The notes under the pieces are model-generated. The model ran no database searches. It was not told the origin of the DNA and saw nothing but the letters and a program-made list of their open reading frames with translations. From a virus, in the IMG/VR virus record IMGVR_UViG_3300028558_000043, positions 1-44,291 of that record: a stretch of DNA of 44,291 nt; one strand, written 5' to 3'. The position numbers and the translations under genes are program-made. Every line of letters begins with the position of its first letter. Within the stretch, counting starts at the first letter, position 1. Positions 39,818 to 44,291 of this stretch are shown here, one piece after another.

Positions 39818-40593
39818 ATAATTTTACGTTTATCTGTCCAATTTTCAATGCTTCAAAGACGCTCGCTCGTTGTCTTCACTCGATAGCGTGTCAGTCGTAC
39901 ACGAACTGGAAAGTCGTGTTAATAGACGACTGTTCGAGCAAAGAAGAGGTAGGTAGAGAAGACGACATCATTAAGGCGTTTTCATGGTTATTGTACCAAC
40001 AAGGTTTCGATGAAGACAAGATAATCACCGTCTGGAATGACGACATTGATCGTGGCAAGTGCTACGAGACTTCAAACGTGTTATATGGTATAAAGAATTT
40101 TTGTTCCGACGAAGATATTGTCGCAAGAATTGACGGTGACGATGCACTTTGTGATAGTGATGCGTTACATGTGCTAAACGTAACGTATGATTTATATAAA
40201 CATGACGCTATTTGGACTGCGCATCGTTGGACAGGTTCTGGTAGAAACATTAGTGGCCCAATGAATGGAAATCCTTATGACGTTCCGTGGACTATGAGTC
40301 ATCTTAAAACGTTTCGCAAAAAGCTCATCAACGATGTGCCTTATGAAAACTTCACGAACATGAACGGTGAACTTGTCAAGCGGTCAGGCGATCGTGCGAT
40401 TTATCTACCAGTCTTACACAAAGCAAAGCGTTCGGGGTACTTGCCGATGGTGACGTATTCATACACAATAGACGAACAGGGTGGCGAAGTTTATCGCACA
40501 GAAGACGCACGTTTTCAGAAGGAAGAAGCCGATTTTATCTCCCGACGTGGTTTCGTGAGTGAGGGTGTGCGTTGGGAAAACATGATAAAGTAA
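39814..40593 (+). CDS. GT2-family glycosyltransferase (259 aa)
   Basis: Starts MNNFTFICPIFNASKTLARC, overlapping the previous stop (ATGA). GT-A fold motifs are clear: WKVVLIDDCS (nucleotide-sugar binding) and VARIDGDDAL (metal-binding DxDD, about residue 110). The C-terminal half contains conserved-looking SGDRAIYLPVL. It transfers a sugar from a nucleotide donor; donor and acceptor cannot be told. Part of the glycan module with the sugar dehydrogenase and methyltransferases. Confidence 0.85.
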   Translation: MNNFTFICPIFNASKTLARCLHSIACQSYTNWKVVLIDDCSSKEEVGREDDIIKAFSWLLYQQGFDEDKIITVWNDDIDRGKCYETSNVLYGIKNFCSDEDIVARIDGDDALCDSDALHVLNVTYDLYKHDAIWTAHRWTGSGRNISGPMNGNPYDVPWTMSHLKTFRKKLINDVPYENFTNMNGELVKRSGDRAIYLPVLHKAKRSGYLPMVTYSYTIDEQGGEVYRTEDARFQKEEADFISRRGFVSEGVRWENMIK

Positions 40594-40613
40594 AACGTTG
40601 TTTACACAAAGTG

Positions 40614-40629
40614 AAGATTTGTAAATCTT
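40614..40629. terminator. Small hairpin between convergent genes
   Basis: AAGATT (40614-40619) and AATCTT (40624-40629) form a 6-bp A/T-rich stem between the convergent glycosyltransferase and ligase-fold genes, followed by GATTTACTTT. A weak bidirectional terminator is possible; the stem is short. Confidence 0.3.
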
Positions 40630-40637
40630 GATTTACT

Positions 40638-41246
40638 TTAAAACGAATAATTGCGTGTGCTCTTGCGCGTCTTGCACTGCCATCCACAGTTTGACGATGA
40701 ATTGAAGCAAGGTTCAAGTCGTCCTGTCGATTTCTTCAAGACAATTCCTTCGTCTTCGTCGCTCAACGAATTCCACACATCAGCAAATCTTTTGTTAAAG
40801 TTGTTTGCAACTGACACAAATTCGTTCACCCGTGTTTGATCACCCTCGTCTTTTCCACTAAACATCGAATGTAGCATCGCCTGTCGCTCTGCAAACGTAG
40901 TCCCAACGAGTTGTGTACCATCTAATACGATGGCATCAAAAATATAAATTTGATTTTTGGTGTTTTTTGTCTTGTTGTGCACAAGTTCTGCAGCAAATAC
41001 GTTATACTTCAAATTTGAAGATTGAAATGGTCTCAAGTGATTTGACTGCGGTGTCCACTGCTTGTGATAATCATTGTGCCTTGTCATGAAAGTGACGTCA
41101 AGGCCACGCGCGAATATTACGGTGCAAGTACCATTCTTCTTCACCTGCGCGAGATAGCCTTGTTTTTCATAGAAGCCCAACAAGTTTTTAGGAACTTGTG
41201 CAGTTGGGCGGGGAGGATAAACATAAGTGAATTTATCATAAATCAT
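40638..41246 (-). CDS. Nucleotidyltransferase/ligase-fold protein (202 aa)
   Basis: Motifs of the DNA/RNA ligase superfamily in order: motif I QVKKNGT (about 34-40, K-x-N-G instead of K-x-D-G), TFMTRHND, motif III-like YNVFAAELV and YIFDAIVLDG, motif IV DEGIVLKKS (about 165-173), and motif V CKTRKS near the C-terminus. Phage proteins with 'KKNG' and 'TRHND' are, from memory, annotated as putative DNA or RNA ligases. At 202 aa it lacks an OB domain, so it may seal RNA ends or act in nick repair with partners. Its ATG overlaps the upstream stop by one base. Confidence 0.72.
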   Translation of the reverse strand: MIYDKFTYVYPPRPTAQVPKNLLGFYEKQGYLAQVKKNGTCTVIFARGLDVTFMTRHNDYHKQWTPQSNHLRPFQSSNLKYNVFAAELVHNKTKNTKNQIYIFDAIVLDGTQLVGTTFAERQAMLHSMFSGKDEGDQTRVNEFVSVANNFNKRFADVWNSLSDEDEGIVLKKSTGRLEPCFNSSSNCGWQCKTRKSTRNYSF

Positions 41247-41935
41247 TACGCAACCTTCACAGTCTCTTCTGTTTCAGAATTTTCTTCAACACTCTCACAA
41301 GATGCCAACACTGATTTTAGTGTAGTGACTATGTCAAAACTGTCACACTTGGGTTTCACAGCCATGACTGTTATCATCCGAATTACTTGTTCATCAATTT
41401 CACCCGCAAACGCCTTTGCGATCGTCTCGTCACTAACAACTGTTTTGCTTCGCTCGTCTTGAACTACGAAGAATTCTGAAGTGTCAACGATGTCTTTGAG
41501 TGCTTTTTCCATCGCTGCTTCAACCTTTTCCATCAAAACTTCATCGCTCGCATATTTTGGGTTAATTGCAAATAATTTTTGGGTTTCAACAAGAGTTTCA
41601 ACGGGAACGTTTTTTGAAGTGAGATAAGCAACTTCTTCTGCACTCAACTTTGAGGCAGTGCTTCGCTTTCGCATTTCCATCGAGGCGCTCGTGTCACCAT
41701 CGATACCACGAAAGCTGTCAACCTTTTTGTGAGTCACTTTTGCATCGTCAATGAACTTTGTGAACGCCGCTTCTTTTACGCTCATCTCGACGTTTGCTTT
41801 CATCGCGGTCAAAGTCTTGATGAGCGCGTCGAGCTTTGCAAGCTCGCTCAGCTGCGCAATCTCAACTTCTTCTTTCTTAGAAGCTTTCTTTGAGGGTTTT
41901 TCTTCGAGAGACTTTGCATTTTTGATCATTGCCAT
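41246..41935 (-). CDS. Hypothetical helical protein (229 aa)
   Basis: Starts MAMIKNAKSLEEKPSKKA; a TATATT box lies exactly 6 bases before this ATG and there is no Shine-Dalgarno. A GTG 24 bases upstream is possible but lies across that box. The protein is highly charged and mainly helical, Lys-rich first and acidic at the C-terminus (ENSETEETVKVA). Its stop overlaps the ligase-fold gene start, so the two are one transcription unit. No family recognised. Confidence 0.66.
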   Translation of the reverse strand: MAMIKNAKSLEEKPSKKASKKEEVEIAQLSELAKLDALIKTLTAMKANVEMSVKEAAFTKFIDDAKVTHKKVDSFRGIDGDTSASMEMRKRSTASKLSAEEVAYLTSKNVPVETLVETQKLFAINPKYASDEVLMEKVEAAMEKALKDIVDTSEFFVVQDERSKTVVSDETIAKAFAGEIDEQVIRMITVMAVKPKCDSFDIVTTLKSVLASCESVEENSETEETVKVA

Positions 41936-42027
41936 AACATCAATATACAACAATTTCACGTTATTTACACTTTTTCAAAAAATTTATTAAATGTGTAAGT
42001 TTTCACAATTTGTGGTAAATTTAAACT

Positions 42028-42165
42028 ATGGAAAGTGAACAAATTCCGAGTTGGCTCGATGACATGTTCTTTGATGCAAAATATGAGCATCCCGTCGAAG
42101 AGCATGAACAATTCACAGCGCACAATGTAACGCATTACGCCGATAGATTTATCTATCGAATATGA
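42028..42165 (+). CDS. Small acidic protein (45 aa)
   Basis: ATG 42028 with a TAAATT box exactly 6 bases upstream; 45 codons, ending in an ATGA overlap with the methyltransferase start. The product begins MESEQIPSWLDDMFFDAKYE and is acidic and aromatic. The overlap and the promoter position support it as a real first gene of this operon. Confidence 0.6.
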   Translation: MESEQIPSWLDDMFFDAKYEHPVEEHEQFTAHNVTHYADRFIYRI

Positions 42166-43085
42166 ACTTATCAGACAAGCACAACAGTACTGAAATATTT
42201 CTGGAATACGCTCCCGTTTTTGCAGAAGTCTTAGAGAAGCCACTGTCGTGGGTCTACGAGTGGACGTCGTTCGACGGGAATAAAATAACGAACGATTGGA
42301 AGTGTGGAAATTTTCTCCTTGAACGTTGGAATTCATCGTCAAAGGACGAAAAAGCAGAAGCAGAGCTATATTCTGATCCACTGTTCACGCTCGGTTGTTT
42401 CAACACTTATATTTACTGGTCGCGTGCATACGTGCAACGCTTCGAGAATTTGTTCGAGACTGCACAAAAACTGTCTAACAACGTGTTCAATGACGTCGAG
42501 ACAGTCGTCGATTTCGGTGCTGGCATCGGCTTGTCGACTTTGCACATCGCTCACTTGTTCAAGAAGCTTGGGCTAAAAGCAAAGGTAGTCTACCAAAACT
42601 GTGTGTCTGCCACCCTACAAGCGAAGCTTGCTTCTCATTTCTTTGAAAGTGAAGACATTGAAGTGTGCTCACGTGACGAAATTCCTCCTGCTGACGTGTA
42701 CTTCATCAGCGAGGTCATGGAGCACATGCGAAAGCCAGTACAGTTCGTCCAGGAACTACTGTCGAAGAACGATCCCAAGGTCGTCATGCACGCGTCTTCG
42801 TTCACGCAACCCAACTTTTGCGGACACTTTACAGAGTACAACGTGGCTCGACTTGGTGAGCAGGATAATATCGTCAAGGGCACGCAAGTTCAGCGGCGCG
42901 TCAATAGGTGCTTCTACGAAAACAAAAACTACATCAACGTTGAGCACAAGGCATTGTGGAACCACAGGCCACTGACGTTGTTTAAGCGTGACTTGTTAGA
43001 GGTGCCTCAGGAACACAGACTGAACACTGTGAGCTGGGATGCTCGTTGGTGTCCTGAGTGGGTGAAAGAAAAACTCTTTGCATGA
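42162..43085 (+). CDS. SAM-dependent methyltransferase (307 aa)
   Basis: Residues 115-125 (VVDFGAGIGLS) form the class I SAM-binding motif; DVYFISEVMEHM and VVMHASSF follow as motifs IV and V. The 'EVMEHM..P..F' pattern is typical of small-molecule or sugar methyltransferases. The N-terminal ~110 residues (WVYEWTSFDG, TYIYWSRAY) are a cap specific to this protein. Its start overlaps the small acidic gene. It precedes a glycosyltransferase gene, supporting a role in glycan decoration. Confidence 0.8.
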   Translation: MNLSDKHNSTEIFLEYAPVFAEVLEKPLSWVYEWTSFDGNKITNDWKCGNFLLERWNSSSKDEKAEAELYSDPLFTLGCFNTYIYWSRAYVQRFENLFETAQKLSNNVFNDVETVVDFGAGIGLSTLHIAHLFKKLGLKAKVVYQNCVSATLQAKLASHFFESEDIEVCSRDEIPPADVYFISEVMEHMRKPVQFVQELLSKNDPKVVMHASSFTQPNFCGHFTEYNVARLGEQDNIVKGTQVQRRVNRCFYENKNYINVEHKALWNHRPLTLFKRDLLEVPQEHRLNTVSWDARWCPEWVKEKLFA

Positions 43086-43103
43086 GTGTATTATATTAGT
43101 CTC

Positions 43104-44015
43104 ATGAAATTATATGTAAATCGTCGGCCCTATCATGGACCCTACGGTGGTGGCGCGAAGTATGTAAATGCGCTTTACGAACGTCTTGGTGATAAGATCG
43201 TTGATTGCATTGACGACGCAGACACCGTGCTGATCGCAGGCATGGGTAGTGACAGCGGCTTGCCATCAGCAACACAAATTATAAACTACGCGAACTCGCC
43301 TCATGGTCGTCTCAAGAAGTTAAAAATAATCACCCGTGTCAATGACTGTGACGCGCGTAAGAACACGAACAACGTCGACGGTGAGATAGCTTTTGTTGTG
43401 CAGAACAGTGCCCACGTCGTGTACGTCTCTGAATGGATGTGCAGCTACTTTGCCAATCACAAGTTTGTTCACCTGAGACACCCGAGTACACACGTGATAA
43501 TCAATGGGTGTGACAAAGGGATTTTCAAGGATCACAACAACAAATTGTCTCGAGTGTCAGACAAGACTTATATCGTCGCGCACTCGTGGTCAGACAACCC
43601 GTTGAAAGGCGAGGACGTGTTTGTGTGGCTCGACGAGTTTGTCGGGAAGCATGATGACTTTGAGTTCACGTTCGTCGGTAGGACAAAAGCAGAGTTAAAA
43701 AATAGCGTTCACGTCGAGCCTTTGTGTGGTGAGCCGCTTGGACGTGAATTATCAAAACACGATGTCTATGTTTTTGCAAGCCGTCGAGACCCGGGACCTA
43801 ACACACTTCTGGAAAGCATCAGTTGTGGGTTACCATCGTACACATTGTCAGACGGTGGTGGTGCAGTTGAGTTCGCGGGAGACGAAAAACACCTGTACGA
43901 CAATGTGAAGCAGCTCGAGAAAATTTTGTTGAGAAAAAAGTACGCGCAGAACGATTATCAAATACAAGATTGGGACGAATGTATAAATTCTTATATAGAA
44001 GTGCTAACATTATGA
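43104..44015 (+). CDS. GT4-like glycosyltransferase (303 aa)
   Basis: Starts MKLYVNRRPYHGPYGGGAKY, which matches the Gly-rich N-terminal loop of GT-B enzymes ('GG...'). Later motifs: VVYVSEWMCSYF, VIINGCDKGIF (the 'vi.NGvd...F' of GT4), YIVAHSWSDNPLKG (about 154-167), FTFVGRT, and RDPGPNTLLESISCGLPSY, where GT4 enzymes have the catalytic E-x7-E region. ATG 43104 has a TATATT box exactly 6 bases upstream; an in-frame GTG at 43086 overlies that box. The stop overlaps the next start (ATGA). Confidence 0.82.
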   Translation: MKLYVNRRPYHGPYGGGAKYVNALYERLGDKIVDCIDDADTVLIAGMGSDSGLPSATQIINYANSPHGRLKKLKIITRVNDCDARKNTNNVDGEIAFVVQNSAHVVYVSEWMCSYFANHKFVHLRHPSTHVIINGCDKGIFKDHNNKLSRVSDKTYIVAHSWSDNPLKGEDVFVWLDEFVGKHDDFEFTFVGRTKAELKNSVHVEPLCGEPLGRELSKHDVYVFASRRDPGPNTLLESISCGLPSYTLSDGGGAVEFAGDEKHLYDNVKQLEKILLRKKYAQNDYQIQDWDECINSYIEVLTL

Positions 44016-44291
44016 CTTTTGTAAAAATATTTGAAAACGTTCTCTCGGTGAAATTGTCGGAGCTTTATAACAAAAATGTCGACGTTGAGTACCTGCACGA
44101 AGTTAGAGACGTAATAGCAAACGTGTTTATGGAGTGTTTGCGTGACAGCGTGTACGCAACATCGATTTCTGTAGCAGGCGCGCAGTGGGTCGTGAACGAG
44201 GTATTCAAGAACGTTCAGCTGACGCCGGACACCAAGATCGTTGACTTGATCGTGACAAACGACGTTGAGCTCGATCAGATTAGCGTAAGCG
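44012..44291 (+). CDS. 5' part of an unidentified gene (93 codons, runs off the window)
   Basis: ATG 44012 overlaps the glycosyltransferase stop (ATGA), and the frame is open to the window edge. The visible product starts MTFVKIFENVLSVKLSELYN and continues as an alpha/beta sequence (TKIVDLIVTNDVELDQI). No motif is recognised in the visible part. Confidence 0.7.
   Translation, partial: MTFVKIFENVLSVKLSELYNKNVDVEYLHEVRDVIANVFMECLRDSVYATSISVAGAQWVVNEVFKNVQLTPDTKIVDLIVTNDVELDQISVS

Noticed and set aside
1-44291. tRNA genes
   Set aside because: Scanning for T-loop-like GTTC-A-A-TC segments with matching acceptor stems found none; the few GGTTCAA matches lie within coding sequence.

Overview
This window is part of the genome of a large, AT-rich tailed phage of the contractile-tail, T4-like superfamily. 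The reasons are: long runs of densely packed genes with 1-4 bp start/stop overlaps; a block of virion genes; a gp4-type head-completion nuclease; phage-typical PhoH, DinG-like helicase and ClpP genes; many homing endonucleases; and glycan and methyltransferase genes of the kind seen in marine T4-like phages. No rRNA, tRNA, CRISPR array or host housekeeping gene was seen. The host cannot be named. Two proteins carry lipoprotein-type signals and others carry ordinary secretion signals.

Layout. 1-437: end of one gene and a small plus-strand gene whose ribosome binding site sits in a hairpin. 417-20893 (minus strand): the virion block, with six large structural proteins, a head-completion nuclease, a tail-tube-like protein, small exported proteins, and four intergenic homing endonucleases (two GIY-YIG, two Vsr-like with zinc ribbons). 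A complete TnpB element (5336-6616) is inserted into a small zinc-finger gene of this block. 20920-29029 (mostly minus): nucleic-acid and protein-handling genes, including PIN-PhoH, a DinG/XPD helicase, ClpP and a shortened GroEL-like chaperonin. 29030-29300: a divergent intergenic region with five 26-bp tandem repeats framed by a 13-bp inverted repeat. 29301-31217: a double glycosyltransferase. 31297-34023 (minus): a secreted metzincin lipoprotein, a DUF1360-like membrane protein, an HNH endonuclease and a coiled-coil alanine-rich protein. 34195-44291 (mostly plus): many small genes, a UDP-sugar dehydrogenase, two SAM methyltransferases, two further glycosyltransferases and a PD-(D/E)XK endonuclease, plus a minus-strand pair that includes a nucleotidyltransferase/ligase-fold protein.

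How it fits together. The plus-strand glycosyltransferases, sugar dehydrogenase and methyltransferases look like a module that makes or modifies a glycan, on the host surface, the virion or DNA. The minus-strand block builds the virion. ClpP and the chaperonin form a small proteostasis group.

Most notable observations: (1) the TnpB element can be removed on paper between two TTGAC copies, which restores an uninterrupted zinc-finger gene in frame and predicts both the TAM and the guide; (2) a GroEL homologue has lost the recognisable ATP-binding motifs; (3) at least ten genes have a TANNNT box exactly 6 nt before the start codon and generally lack a Shine-Dalgarno sequence, pointing to leaderless mRNAs; (4) hairpins sequester translation starts; (5) an iteron-like array lies in a divergent intergenic region; (6) a virion gene probably starts at ACG.
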